This document shows, one piece after another, positions 49,395 through 61,438 of a stretch of DNA of 64,000 nucleotides; within the stretch, counting starts at the first letter, position 1, and every line of letters starts with the position of its first letter. The notes beneath the pieces were generated by a model. It worked only from the letters and a program-made list of their open reading frames with translations, was not told the DNA's origin and did no database searches. A program made the position numbers and the translations under genes. This DNA is from Armigeres subalbatus (Eukaryota; Arthropoda; Insecta; Diptera; Culicidae): contig NW_026943290.1 of the NCBI RefSeq assembly GCF_024139115.2, positions 62,001 through 126,000 on the forward strand, in the 5' to 3' direction.

Positions 49395-51125
49395 CAGCGG
49401 TTCTCAACCTTTTCTTGAGAAGTACCCCTTGAGACTTTACAGATAGAAAAATTCACTGAAATTTATACAAAAAATCATGCACATAAATGGAACATCATTT
49501 TTAGCGTAATTCCACGCGTGATATAGCCTAAATGTATACAATATTTAACGTGAATCACCAATATTTCTTGCAAGTTGTACACAAACTTGCTAGGAAGAGA
49601 ACCGTTTCAGCGTAGAATAGCGTAGATTTATGCATCTCAAGTTTTACGCGCTGTTTACTTTTCACATTTTTTCTGTGTTATGCTTTCATTGAGGTACCCC
49701 TATTTTATTTATGAATAAGCGTAGTTCATAAGATATATCGAACCACAAAACTAATAGGATATATGGCTCTCTTAAAATTGTCTGAAGTTTTCGTTATTTC
49801 GTGAAACTTTCCTATTCGAATTAATTTTATACATCAAACTTCCCACAAGACATTGAGGTCTTTTGAAGGCGTCCGAGCCTCTTGGAAGGAAGCATTCAAG
49901 CATCCTAAAAGTAGGACTCAGAACCTATTGAAAAGAGACTTCCAAGTTTCTAGAAGAGTGGCTTCCGATCGTCTTGAAAGGATGCTTCCGAACATCTTAA
50001 GAGGAGGTTTCAGAGCATCTTGAAAGGACGCTCCTCAGCATCTTTAAAGAATTCCGAGCATCTTAAAAAATGGCTTCCAAGCCTCCGAGCCTTTTGAAAG
50101 GAGGCTTCCGAGCCTTTTAAAAGGAGGCTTCCGAGCTTCTTGAAAGGAGGCTTCCGAGCATCTCAAAAGGAGGCTTCCGAGCCTCTTGAAAGGAGGCTTC
50201 CAAGCCTCTTGAAAGCAGGCTTACGAGCCTCTTGAAAGCAGGCTTTCGAGCCTCTTGAAAGCAGGCTTTCGATCCTCTTGAAAGCAGGCAGGCCTCTTGA
50301 TATAAGGCTTCCGAGTCTCTTGAAATGAAGCTTCCGAGCCTCTTGAAAGGAATCTTCTGAGCCTCTTGAAATGAGGCTTCCGAGCCTCTTGAAATATGGA
50401 AGAGACGTTTCTCTCATGAAGAGAGGCTTCCCAGCCTCTTAAAATGAAGCCTGCGTCCCTCTTGAAAGGAGGCTACCGAGCCTCTTGAAAAAAGGCTTCC
50501 GAGTCTCTTGAAAGGGGATTTTCGAGCTTTTTTGAAACAAGTCTTCCGAGCCTCTTAAAAAGAGGCTTCCAAGCCCCTTGAAAGCATAATCCCGAAGAAT
50601 TCTTGAAACGTGATACCTGAACTTCTTGAACGGAGGCTTCCAAGCGACTTGAAAGGAGGCTTCCGAGCCTCATAAAACGCAGCTTCCAAGCAAGAGATTT
50701 CCGAGCCTATTGGCTGAAGGCTTCCGAGATTCTTGAAATAAGATTTACGAGCTGTTTCGAAAGAAGCGTCTCGAAAGGAGGCCTCCAAGCTTCTTGCAAC
50801 GAATATTTTGTCTCGATCAGGTAGATTAGATTGAAGATTTGCTTTTAATTTGTTCATTTGACATTTTGTCCTTTTGATCTTTTGCCCCACAGCCCTTCAT
50901 ACACTGTACTGCGTAGGATGGAAAGGATTCAAAAGTCTTTGATTTACTGATCGCTATGCATATTATATACAATACAAAATTTTGGAATAAGAAATTTTAA
51001 AACTTTATCAATAAGTTTTTATTGGAATTGTAATACATCCGCCATTACGCATTTTTGTTTAAGGTACCCCTGGGGCCAGCGAAGGTATTCCCAAGGGTAC
51101 ATGTACCCCAGGTTGAGAACCGCTG
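49395..51125. mobile_element. hAT-like element, copy 3, complete (1731 bp)
   Basis: Same element with GCATAGAC at 49387-49394 and 51126-51133. A copy by tandem duplication and not by a new insertion, since the flanks are identical as well. Confidence 0.9.
49860..50790. repeat. 23-bp minisatellite, copy 3
   Basis: As copy 2, with small differences near 50400-50690. Confidence 0.88.
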
Positions 51126-51503
51126 GCATAGACTACATCACTTTTCTTGGTGAATCCTCGATCTATACTTCAGTTAATCTGGCGCCTTCGAGAACAGGTG
51201 GTAAATTCCAACCTTTTTTCACTTGGATTAATCACGGAGTAGCAACCATTGACATGTACAGTCAGCCCAAGCCAAGCTAAGCTAGGCTAACTTCCCACTT
51301 CTTCCTTCTCATTTCTTACTTTCTTTTTCTCACATCTCACATCTCACTTCTCGTTTCTCATATTTCAATTCTCAATTTTCACTTCTTACTTCTCACCTCA
51401 ATTCTCATATATCCCTTCTTGCTTCTCACTTCTCACATATAATTTCGCGTGGTGGGTGTTTCAGAGATACTGATTTTTGAAAAATAATATTTCCCCATAG
51501 AGA

Positions 51504-51950
51504 GACGAGCTCGGTGGTCTAGTGGCTACCGCTTCTGCCTGATAAGCAGGAGGTCGTGGGTTTAATTCCAGACTCGTCCCTTTCCTACTTTGTAATTCTA
51601 TCCTAGTTCTTTCTGTGCTTCACGTTCTACCAAAACGATTCCTACTGTTATAACCTTCCATACTAACAATTCCAAAACCTCCCGTGGCACCTCTGCATCG
51701 TTGTCGTCGTCGTAGAGTTCTCTGCATCTTTCTTAAGTAGGTGTCCAACTAACCATCCTTCCCCTTCCTCAGCATTCGCAAGGACGTGGCCAGGACAGAT
51801 CTCGACTTTTGGAAAGTGCATTGCTTCCATCTAAGAGATATTGATTCGTCCCAAATCAATATTTGTGGTAACGGATGAAAGTGATGCTACTCTCATACAA
51901 TAGTCTTGGCTTGTACGACCTACGAATTGCTCAATGCTAATGCTAATGCT
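51504..51950 (+). mobile_element. second copy of the SINE in duplication B
   Basis: Same SINE and same 21-bp flanks (51483-51503 and 51951-51971), created by tandem duplication B. Confidence 0.85.
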
Positions 51951-51971
51951 AATAATATTTCCCCATAGAGA

Positions 51972-54650
51972 CACCGTGCCTGATGACCATTTAACCTAAT
52001 GGCCCTCGGCCTTTAGTCTTCTTGCCCTTAGATACATTCATTCTGTTCTACAAGTATTCTAAGTACTTGAAACAGTGACCCATTCTCACCCCCATTTGAC
52101 CCATTGTCATCCCCGACGACGGTACAATTAAAAATAAGTTATACATTATCGTGCTGCAATGAAAAGACTGAGCAAAATTCCTTCCTTTTTAAACTGATAT
52201 TTAACGATTTGCGATTCTTTCATCTTAACCGTAAGATTTTCGTTCAATCCACTAAGATGAACAAACAACCATGCGGTCCCCATTATTTCTCATGTAATTG
52301 AGTCATTTTTACTATTCAGTTGTTTTGTCTAAGGCCCATTTTCGAAACATATTTTAAATGCGTTAGAAAGTGACAAAATATTGTTGTAGCTAGTTTTGTA
52401 AATTTTGCATCTGCACGTAGAAATGAATCGGTATTCTTGTTTATTTGGGTGAAGGTCATACGTCCTAGCAGATGATATTTTCGAGGAACTGTGAGTGTTG
52501 GTCGTCTAGAATTGACAAGTTTTGTATTTGTGACGAAAAGAAGAGCCTGTCTTATAATTATAGATCCACATTTTGTACTAAAAGTAAGAGAAACTGTTTA
52601 AATTTATCTGATAGAAAATCCTACGTCAAAAAAATAGGATGATTCAATAATAATCGCATTTCTGACGTTTTTACTAAATTTATGTCATATTTTTATTGCT
52701 CCCTAACTGCTGAAATAAAAATTACAATAATGAGAATTAAAGCTTTTGCACACAAATTTTATGTTTTCGAGTTTTATCGATGTTTGAATTCAAGCTGTCT
52801 TATATAATGTTCTATTCTTTTTGCTAACATGAAGAATATCCATTGAAATAAGAAAAAAAATCAACCATTTTTTATTCCTATGTTTTTGATAGAATGAAGC
52901 TATTAGATGAGCACAGGAAAAGTAATCCTCCTATCATCTGTAGTTTACTGGTAAATCATCAAAATACATTCCCAAGTGCTGCCTTCATTCTGCATCGTCA
53001 ATTGACTTACGTAGGGATTTGCATAACAAAATATCACACATCAGTATACTTCTCTCCTGGTAGTGTAGTTTAGCATCCGCGAGAAAAAAAAATCGCGAGA
53101 ATGTGCCGAAGTGAAAAGCTAACCGCCAGCAAAACTCATTTGCATCCAGCCAAGCCTCCACGGATTCTCATCATCAAATGGATATCATATAGCATCATCA
53201 ACATATCGACACCCCTGCCGTGCCCGCGACGAAGATGATGATGCTAATAAAAGTCGCGTGGCGGCGGCGCCGGCGGCGTTGGTGTTCTCGATCGGTCGGG
53301 GCTTTTCTCTCAATTGCCCGCAAAAGAGCACATTTCTCGTGACGTCGTCGCCAAGGCGATGAGTGGACTTTGGAGTGCGCGATGAGCAAGAGCGCGTATC
53401 GCCGACACCGTCGTTGGCCGCAACTCGGTTATCCTCTGATAAAACTTTGTACACTCCGGGACTACCAGTACTGCCAACACTGTTGTGGGGATAGGGTGAC
53501 TGTACAAGACAAGACAATCTAATTCTTTTTGTTTCTGTAACAATAGCACATATTGATTTGAGATGCTCTCATTTTTAATCACATGGGGATCAATCTTATG
53601 CGTTTTTGTATATTGTCTGTGGTAACGAATGTGAATCTACTTTTATACAACTGCCAAGACCTGAAACACATTCATCTTGAAATAGGAGTGGATATTTTGC
53701 TTACCTGTATTGCATTGCAAGTTTTTGTCCGAAAGCAGACCCACCTTACACGATAAAGTTTTTGTTTTTACCTCTAATACTTTTTTAAGTACCACTTTCA
53801 AGTTGAACTTTGCCAATTAAGACAAATCGTTCATTAATTTCCTAGAACTGCCACATGGCCTGGCCACCCTAAGCATGCTGCGGTATATGTATGTGCCATT
53901 ATTCGATTATTTTTAATGAATTTGCGTACATTACGGGTGGGGCGATATGGTGTGTTCGGGGGGTTGGTTGGAAGTGGAGTGTGGCACGCGACACTTTGTA
54001 CTGGTGGGAGAAGGTACTTACTACCGATCCGAGAAAACCTAGAAAGACAGGATGGTTGGGGGTGGCCAAAGCTTGCTACTGGATGGTGTCGGTGGTGCGT
54101 TACCAAGAAGTTGGTGGGTGGGGTTGGTCAGTATGCTGCTCCTGGAAGATGACACTTTCGGGGCACTCTGGGTGGCAGTCGACGTTGGTCTCCCGAGCGG
54201 TTAGGTTGCAAGTGTCCCCAAGTGGAATCCACGATAAAGCAGACACACAGTCAAAGTCATAATGTGATTAAGTGGTGGCTGTTCTATTCTTGATTGGTTC
54301 CTGCTGGACAAAGTTGATTGGTTTCTTATGCTTTCCGGTTACAGCCAGTTGATTGGTGATTGACGCACTGTGGGTGATCGGTGGATAAAGAGCCATGAAT
54401 CGAGAAGATTAGCAGCCAAGAATGAATTATTGCCGACGATATTGCTCTGCTCAGTGCATTGAAGAATGTTGTGAATTGTAGCGGAAAAGCGATTCAAACT
54501 GCCTATTGAAGTCGGTTTCGGTGAACCAACAACGGTGATTGATTAGCATATGAATGCAATTAATAATAATTGCTTTGAACGAGTGTGCACAACAAGTGAT
54601 TTGAGGCAGATACCATCGACGGCCTAAATGGTTTTGCATGGCACTTAATT
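51972..54650. other. non-coding or regulatory-looking DNA, unit 2
   Basis: Second copy of 46222-48938; the GC-rich part is at about 53070-53510. Confidence 0.4.
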
Positions 54651-54738
54651 GACCAAGATATGCAGAGCGATCGTGAATAAGTGACGACATTGGAGCTGTG
54701 CGAAGGAAGTGATCCGATTGGGTTGAGTTCTGGTAAGT
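54651..54738 (+). promoter_or_regulatory. possible non-coding 5' exon end with splice donor
   Basis: TTCTG|GTAAGTGAT at 54728-54741 matches the consensus 5' splice site. Together with the GC-rich, promoter-like DNA upstream it may mark a non-coding first exon whose partner lies outside. Only unit 2 of duplication B leads into it. Weak evidence. Confidence 0.25.
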
Positions 54739-55526
54739 GATATCCCATGTTTCTATATACACTGGATTTTTTTTATAGGCGATGCGTCCGTGCAAAAACA
54801 GAAACGTATTAAAAATAAATAAATATTGAAAACAATATTATGATGACGTTAACTCTTGATGATGTTTTTTAAGATAATAAGTCTTGTCACAAATAGGCTT
54901 GGAATTCGCGGATGTCCCTTGTGATTCGCCGCTATAACATGTTGAAAGATATTTTAAACCTATGAACGGATTTTTTGTTCATATTAAAAAAAATCTTCCG
55001 AAAGCTAAAAAAGCTATAAAAAGCTAAAACAAATTAAACAATTATTAGTTCACGGAAATTAAATATCCCATAACTAATTTGTTGGAGGAAGCGCTAAATA
55101 ATATGTATAAAGAGCTCGAAAAATGCGGTTTGATAACATTTGTAAAGGATCTCGTGGAAAGATAATTTTTGATGTGTTTCGTCACTTCCGTGCATCAGAT
55201 CCAATAGTATCTAGCTTCAGACATAATTATCCTCAACCGAAAAGCGACATTTTGTGAAAAGTGCAGGATTTACTTATCCTCGACGAGCGTGAGGGAACGG
55301 AACATACATTTGGGTCAAAGTTATCGAAACCTCTCCTTAAGCTGTTTGAAATACCATACGCCTCCATAATGATTGTCATATTGAAACATTCTTTTAGCTT
55401 TGGGGCTATGAATAATGACGATTATAGCTCTACTTCTCTATAACCATCGTTAACCATATCCTGTGTGCAGTACGTTATGTAATCTTCTCGAACCGTTTCG
55501 TCAGTAACTGCAGTATGAATTGTAAA
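54739..55526. other. non-coding stretch
   Basis: AT-rich; no gene or repeat recognised. Confidence 0.4.
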
Positions 55527-55758
55527 AATTCGGGACCAATTTGCGATTTGGGCGTAACTTATTTTGTAAACAAACATTGGAAGGCGAATTCCTGCTAAAG
55601 CAAGCATTCCATGAGAAAATCACGGTATGGATCCGATGGATTAAGCTTTCCTCTACCAGATAAGGGAATTAGTTTTGGTTAAAAACGTTTGCATTCTCCG
55701 GAATTCATGAAACAATGTTTGTTTACAAAATAAGTTACGCCCAAATCGCTCCCGAATT
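55527..55758. mobile_element. MITE with 36-bp perfect inverted ends
   Basis: 55544-55579 and 55713-55748 are exact reverse complements (start CGATTTGGGCGTAACTTA). Outside them AATTCGGGA and TCCCGAATT extend the symmetry. Interior contains TTCCTGCTAAAGCAAGCATT, also present at 59490-59510. Confidence 0.82.
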
Positions 55759-56612
55759 CTGAAAAATAACATTTTTATTATTATTCACCACATATACTGC
55801 CGTGAATCGCATATCTGTTTTATCTTTACTGGGATTCTTATTCTCAAACATGCGATTCACGGTAGTACAGTACTAAACTTTTTTTTCCAACATTTGCAGT
55901 ATGTTTTATATGCTTCAGAATAAAACTTGTTTCACCTGAATCGGTTCTAAATTGAGTGAACTACCGGAATTTAAAATTGAGTGGACAACAGGCATTAGAA
56001 TCACCATATCTCTAAAATTGCACCGAAAATGCGTTCAAGAATCGAAATTTCATTCAGCAATCAAGAAATTTGGAAGAAATGTTATTCAAGGCGTAAGTAA
56101 ATTATCACAAATCAAAAGCTGCAAAAAGAGCAACGGAAATGTGTGGAGCTACAGAAAAGCTATTGAATACAGTTTGTTAAAACGCCATCAATTTCGTATA
56201 TAATATTGTTTTGAATTACTATCTTTTTTCGAAGTTAGATGTTCAAATAATGTAAACATAGTATATAATTCGATTTTTGAATCGTACATGGAACGAGTTT
56301 TGGATTAATAGAATAAAATATATATAACACATAGCCTATTTATAAAATGAACAGTTCTTATTTCGTTGAAGATCGTATTTTGAATGTGCACCATCTTGTT
56401 TCTAGGAAAAAAATGTCACCAATTGAGAAATACGTTTTGAAAAAAGCAATGCGATATTTGTCGTAGATATCAAAAATGACATACACTAGCTTCAGTCCTA
56501 TTCATAAACTCTGTGCTGACTGCTTTTCGTTATTTGTTGTAGTTTTAACGAACATCAAAAACTACAGTTTGGATTCAGAATACTTAATTTAATTCAGTGG
56601 TAACATCCATAC
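55759..56612. other. non-coding stretch
   Basis: No gene seen. A short inverted repeat (ATGCGATTCACGGTAGTAC / ACTGCCGTGAATCGCAT) spans 55796-55870. Confidence 0.4.
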
Positions 56613-56869
56613 TTGCTTGAAGGGCTATACAGCTCCTTGATGAGCCTACGCCGAATGGAGTATCATACTCCACTGAACTCGATCCTAGGCCAATTGGCTT
56701 ATTACTTGGCAATTGATCGCTTCCAGTCGCTTCCAGTCGCGTCCTCAGGTCTTCCTCTACTGCAAAATGCCATCGTGTACGCCACCTCCACGGAGCCTAC
56801 GGCCCCTTCTGGGTTCTCTACTTGGATACTTGAGCGTCAGTACAGCGTCAATACACCTATGCCTTTCAG

Positions 56870-57778
56870 AGCTCCATAATCGTCAGTCCTGGGCGATGTT
56901 CCTCCAGTTTCCCCGAACGTTTAGGGTCCCCAGGTCCGACGTGCAGCCAGCGTGCTCGTGGCCTTCCACGAAGTCGCCGGTCTCTATCTGGTTCTCTGTT
57001 GAATATTGTTTTCGCTATTCTTTCTTCCGACATTCGTACTAAGTGACCAGCCCACTGAGGTCTGCCGTATTTTATACGATTCACAATATTTTCCGGGCAC
57101 GTAGCCAGAACTTCGGACAGTAATCTGGTGAAGATGATTGTCGACAACGATCCGACGGGAACAAGAAGACGAGGTGTACAGCGGGCAAGGTGGATCGATC
57201 AGGTGGAGGACGATTTGCGGACCCTCGGACGCCAAGACTACGTGGTTGGCGAAGTGCAGCCATGAACCGTGCTGAATGAAAAAGACTTTTATGGATTGCA
57301 CAGGCCACTCCAGCCTTATTCTGATAATAAATAAATAAATACTTTTCCTGAAAGCTCACCGGTCCGCCTCTTTTAACGTCCATGCTTCATGTCCATAAAG
57401 GGCCACTGGTAGAATCAGAGTTTTGTATAGAGCAAATTTCGTATCAGTCTGCATGTTGCGGGACCTAAGCCGGTTACATAATCCGTTAAAGACACTATTT
57501 GCAGCAGCAATACGTCTTATCACTTCACAGGAAACGTCATTGTCACAAGTCACAAGCGTTCCAAGGTAAACAAATTCTTCAACAACTTCAAACACATCCC
57601 CATCATGCACTACCTTAGCACCAACACCACTAGGTCTTTCTGTATCTCTACCTGCCACCATGTACTTTGTCTTGGTAGAGTTAATGTTTGAGCCTCTCCT
57701 CGCCGTCTCCCTCTTCAGTGGGACAAAAGCCTCCATTACACAGTGTTTTATTTCGTCATTTTCACGATCGAAATACAA
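56870..57778 (-). pseudogene. RTE-type LINE, split by a plus-strand RTE tail
   Basis: Minus strand: 57356-57778 reads VVEEFVYLGTLVTCDNDVS and LYKTLILPVALYGHEAWTLKEADR, the RT C-terminal region; 56870-57085 reads NRIKYGRPQWAGHLVRMSEERIAKTIF and RLRGRPRARW, its continuation. Between them 57100-57345 is plus-strand tail sequence of another RTE. 56613-56869 is probably more of the minus-strand LINE 3' region but I cannot align it. Confidence 0.75.
57100..57345 (+). mobile_element. RTE-type LINE tail inserted in the minus-strand LINE
   Basis: GTGGATCGATCAGGTGGA...GCGTGGTTGGCG-type text matches 18970-19095 and 26495-26636. Ends CCAGCCTTATTCTGATAAT and (AATA)n. Strongly 5'-truncated. Confidence 0.75.
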
Positions 57779-58040
57779 AAACTCGAAAATTGTTGATTTT
57801 TGATATAGAGTTTATTCACAGAAGTTTCAAGATATTTAGGAGCGCATCTTTCGATAAAAACAGTTTGATGATTAATCCACCAGAATGAGATAGACACGAA
57901 GTGTCTTCCGCAAAGTTGTAGCAAATTGAAATACGAACAACTTTGCTGAACATGTCGAGTCTCTATCTCTTATATATAACAAATTTAAGACGTTTTATGT
58001 AAAAACCACTTCAAAATCATATTTTTTATTCTAACTCTTT

Positions 58041-58448
58041 CCATTGATTTTTCCCATTTTCCGTCTCTTCTACAAAGTTGTTAAGCAAGCGAAATAACAT
58101 GTTTTTGCTGAACACTGTAACTTTCCATATCACATTCAACAAAAGTTATCTTTAAATTATACATATTTTTAAAGGTATTTCCACTTATAATTACTCCCTT
58201 AATTGAAAAAAGTCGCAAATTTCTTCGCGATATGCTGAAAGTCACTCATTTTATCTTCCTACTGACATTGAAAACTTTTGCCGACATTCTTGATTGATGT
58301 GTTGAAAACTTGTAAACCCATGAAAACTTATAATATTTGAATAACTTTGTTGTTTAAGAGAGAGGAAGTTACAATGGTCAGCAAAAACATTTATTTTTGC
58401 TGATTTGACAACTTTGTAGAAGAGACGGAAAATTTAAAAAATCATTGG
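58041..58448. mobile_element. foldback element
   Basis: Arms 58041-58135 and about 58360-58448: CCATTGATTTTTCCC...CCGTCTCTTCTACAAAGTTG pairs with CAACTTTGTAGAAGAGACGG...ATCATTGG. The centre is AT-rich. 57780-58040 before it holds related but less regular sequence. Confidence 0.65.
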
Positions 58449-61438
58449 AATTAGTTCTAGCTAAAATAATGTTTTAAGGGGTTTCGTCGTAACACACATA
58501 AAATGTTTGTTTGTCATATAAATTTTATAAAAAGTTTTATGGAAGTTGATGCCGATTACGAAAAGCCATGAACGCAACCCATTGCCAATAATACTTTTAG
58601 CAGCAGATATAGTAGCCACAGCTTGTAGATCACTGGAGAGTGTGGTGAATATTATAGGCAACTGCAAATGTACCTACAATCTCTCTAAATTTAAATCTCC
58701 CTTGCTCACAGTCGGGGACAATGTTATAGTACGTAGGCATACCATGTAGATCTATAGAGAAGAGTAAAGAGTTAGTATCGAAGAACCAATCGTCGAAGTC
58801 AGTTGGTTGCATGTCGCAGTCTAATAATTATTGTACCTTTCGTCGCCGGTTAAATATATCGACAAGTACCGAATAAAGTAGATAGTTTTACTTATAACGC
58901 ATGTTGTATAGTTAGATACCTCGAAAGTGAAACCAGAAAACCAAATTCCCAACCCAACATTTGGTCCGAAACGAGCCGGATTTCGGAAAGCACGCGGCAA
59001 AAGTGAATCTGCATCGCATCATCGTATTGTTCGCTCGTCGCTGGACAAAAGAATACGGGCATCATCAAGTGCTGAAGTTGTTGCTGCTGGAAAGTGTATC
59101 ACCACCGGGACGTATGCTGCTGAGGTACTGCTGCACTGCCCATGATCACATAGTTGACGTATAAGCCAAAATTACCAAAACACACATTTTTGCGGATATG
59201 GATTCTTCGTACGAATATACATATGCTCCATGAAAAAATATTTATGTTTTGTTCGGAAACATTCGAGTTATGGCGATAATTGTTTTAGGAAAAATGGTCA
59301 TTTGATCGCATAAGTTGACGTACCTCCATTACCTGCTGCAATATGGAGCAAAAACCTGTCTCATATTTTTTCGACAGTCACAATCCACTTATTAAGCACA
59401 ATATAGGTTTTCGTTTTACTATGTCGTATTTCAGGATTACTTTATAATTTGGGCGTAACTGATTTTGTAATCAAAAATTAATATGCAAGTTCCTGCTAAA
59501 GCAAGCATTTCTTGTGAAATCCACGGTATAATCCGACAAAATAAGCTTTCATCTATCGATATGTAGCTCTGGAGATAAACGTTTACATTCATTTGAATCA
59601 ATAAAATAATGTTTGCTTGCTAAATTTGTCGCCAGAAGTTTTGATTTAAGACAATCGCGATCATTCAAAAGGGAGTATAATATAAAAAAAACAATGAAAA
59701 ATCCATTAATTATGTAACGCAATGATTAGCCATTTGTGTCAAACTTTTTTCAGAAGCATATCAAAATTATGTATGGAAAATCACACTTATCTAATGTAGT
59801 AATTTATGGGTATTTTCTTAAAATGCATATCAGAACCAAAATCTAGCTTCATTTTTTGCGTGACAGGAGAGGTCTGCCGCTGAGGACTTAACACATAAGA
59901 ATTAGTGCGTGTTAATTGGCTTTTTATTTGAACCTCAGCTTGATAATATAGGTATGTATATTTCGAGCACAATTACCATATATTCCACGACTGTTATTTT
60001 AGTTTTTACAATTGTAATGCAATTCTTATTCATGTTTTTCATTACCTTACCCGGACAGAAATGAATTATAAAACATGATATGGACTTTGATGTAAGATTC
60101 AAAAGGGCAGGTAAAAATATCAACAAAAAATGCACCGAAGTGTTATTTAAATATCTAGATGTGTTATGGATAAAAACAAACTAATAGCTCGAGATATTAA
60201 TCACTTCTTCCAAAGACCATTAACTGATAACCTCATGATATTTCATAGCAAATTTGGATATTGTCGTCTGATATTTTGTGCTTTCATATCCTACATATGA
60301 ATCAGGCCCATATATCATTTTGCAATCCAATCACGATTGATTTACTTCTAATCCTCGTCTACTCGGGTATTCTAAAATATGGATTGGAACCATTTTTGCT
60401 TAAAATTTGGTTGGAACGAGGGCTTCGGCCAATGCATGAAAACGGTAACTGCTTGCACACTTGTTACAGAACCATTCTAATGCTGTGATAGTGCAAAAAT
60501 CCCCGTACGGTACTTATTAAATTCTTTGCTACATGAACTCTTCCACGCATAATTTTATCTTTACCACATAATTTTAATTTTCACGGAAAGAGCTATATGA
60601 AAAACCTTTCCTGGAAACTCGAACTTTTCAAAAGATTTCCCTTTTTCAATCAATAAATCGTTGGAACTAACTACAATTATTCTTTAGCGCAATATAACCA
60701 AACGTAGCAGCCTGGTTTTTACGCCATGTTATGGGAACAAACATTTCACAAAACGATTGTTTGATCGCATAAACTGTCGTATGCATATTTTGACCACTTC
60801 AATCAAAGGAATAATAATTAATTCCCCGCGGCCTTAAAATAACTACTATTATTGTCCATTTACACAGATTAGTTCATGTAATTTGTTGATTGATATGATG
60901 ATTCGGGTAAAATCAATAAAAATGCGTTTTCCCAACATCGATGGTGCTGGTTGTTACGTCAACTATGAAATCATGGGCAGTGCTGTTGCTGTTGTGTTGC
61001 TGCCTGTGAGGCTGCGGAAGGACTGTGAGAAGTCAATTTCGAGGAGGAACGGAAAGGAAGTCGGAAAGGAATTCTGGATTTGTGCGCTGGAATCATCATC
61101 AACCAAAGGACAAAGCTAAGTAGTATCAAAGACGTGTGTCAGTGGGGTGGCTCTGCATTGCATGATCAGACCGCCATCGCAAATTATATTGATATCGAAT
61201 GGTATGGCAAATAAATTACAGTACTGCTTGCATGTTCTCAATTCATGTGTGGGATTTTGATAATCAATTTTGCTGAATTAAAATTGTGGCTTGGGTGAAT
61301 ATTCTTCAATTTCGGTACAATTTCTTCCGTTGTTGGTGGTGAACGAAATTCTCGGGTTGCTAGTCCTGTCACATCGCGACGCTCGTTAGTCAAATCCGCG
61401 CGCAGTCAATGCAATACACTTGTAAGGTGGTACAGTGA
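58449..61438. other. mostly non-coding stretch
   Basis: No supported gene. 58920-59150 has two overlapping ORFs (72 and 67 codons) with higher GC, without motif. 59449-59640 is a diverged relative of the MITE at 55527. 60900-61110 is GC-richer with a 78-codon ORF, also without motif. The last few hundred bases should include the 5' LTR and leader of the BEL element, but without the 3' LTR I cannot place its borders. Confidence 0.4.
59449..59640. mobile_element. diverged relative of the 55527 MITE
   Basis: AATTTGGGCGTAACTxATTTTGTAA at the left and TTCCTGCTAAAGCAAGCATT inside match; the right end (ATAATGTTTGCTTGC) has lost much of its symmetry. Confidence 0.6.

Larger units (their letters stand above)
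48939..54650. repeat. tandem duplication B, unit 2 (5712 bp)
   Basis: Near-identical to 43186-48938 with scattered substitutions and small indels (for example a shorter GATGATGTTG run at about 53229 against 47495). After its end the sequence continues uniquely as GACCAAGATATGC. Confidence 0.92.

Noticed and set aside
41480..50790. CRISPR-like array of short repeats
   Set aside because: Repeats are head-to-tail without unique spacers, in a eukaryotic transposon.
41740..50890. Repetitive ORFs with Arg-Leu-Gly-Ser-Leu-type 23-residue periodicity
   Set aside because: The 23-bp minisatellite is open in more than one frame by composition; there is no start context, domain or codon bias.
58927..59164. 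Possible short exon with a GAG|GTACTG donor
   Set aside because: Two frames are equally open, no homology is recognised and no acceptor is evident.
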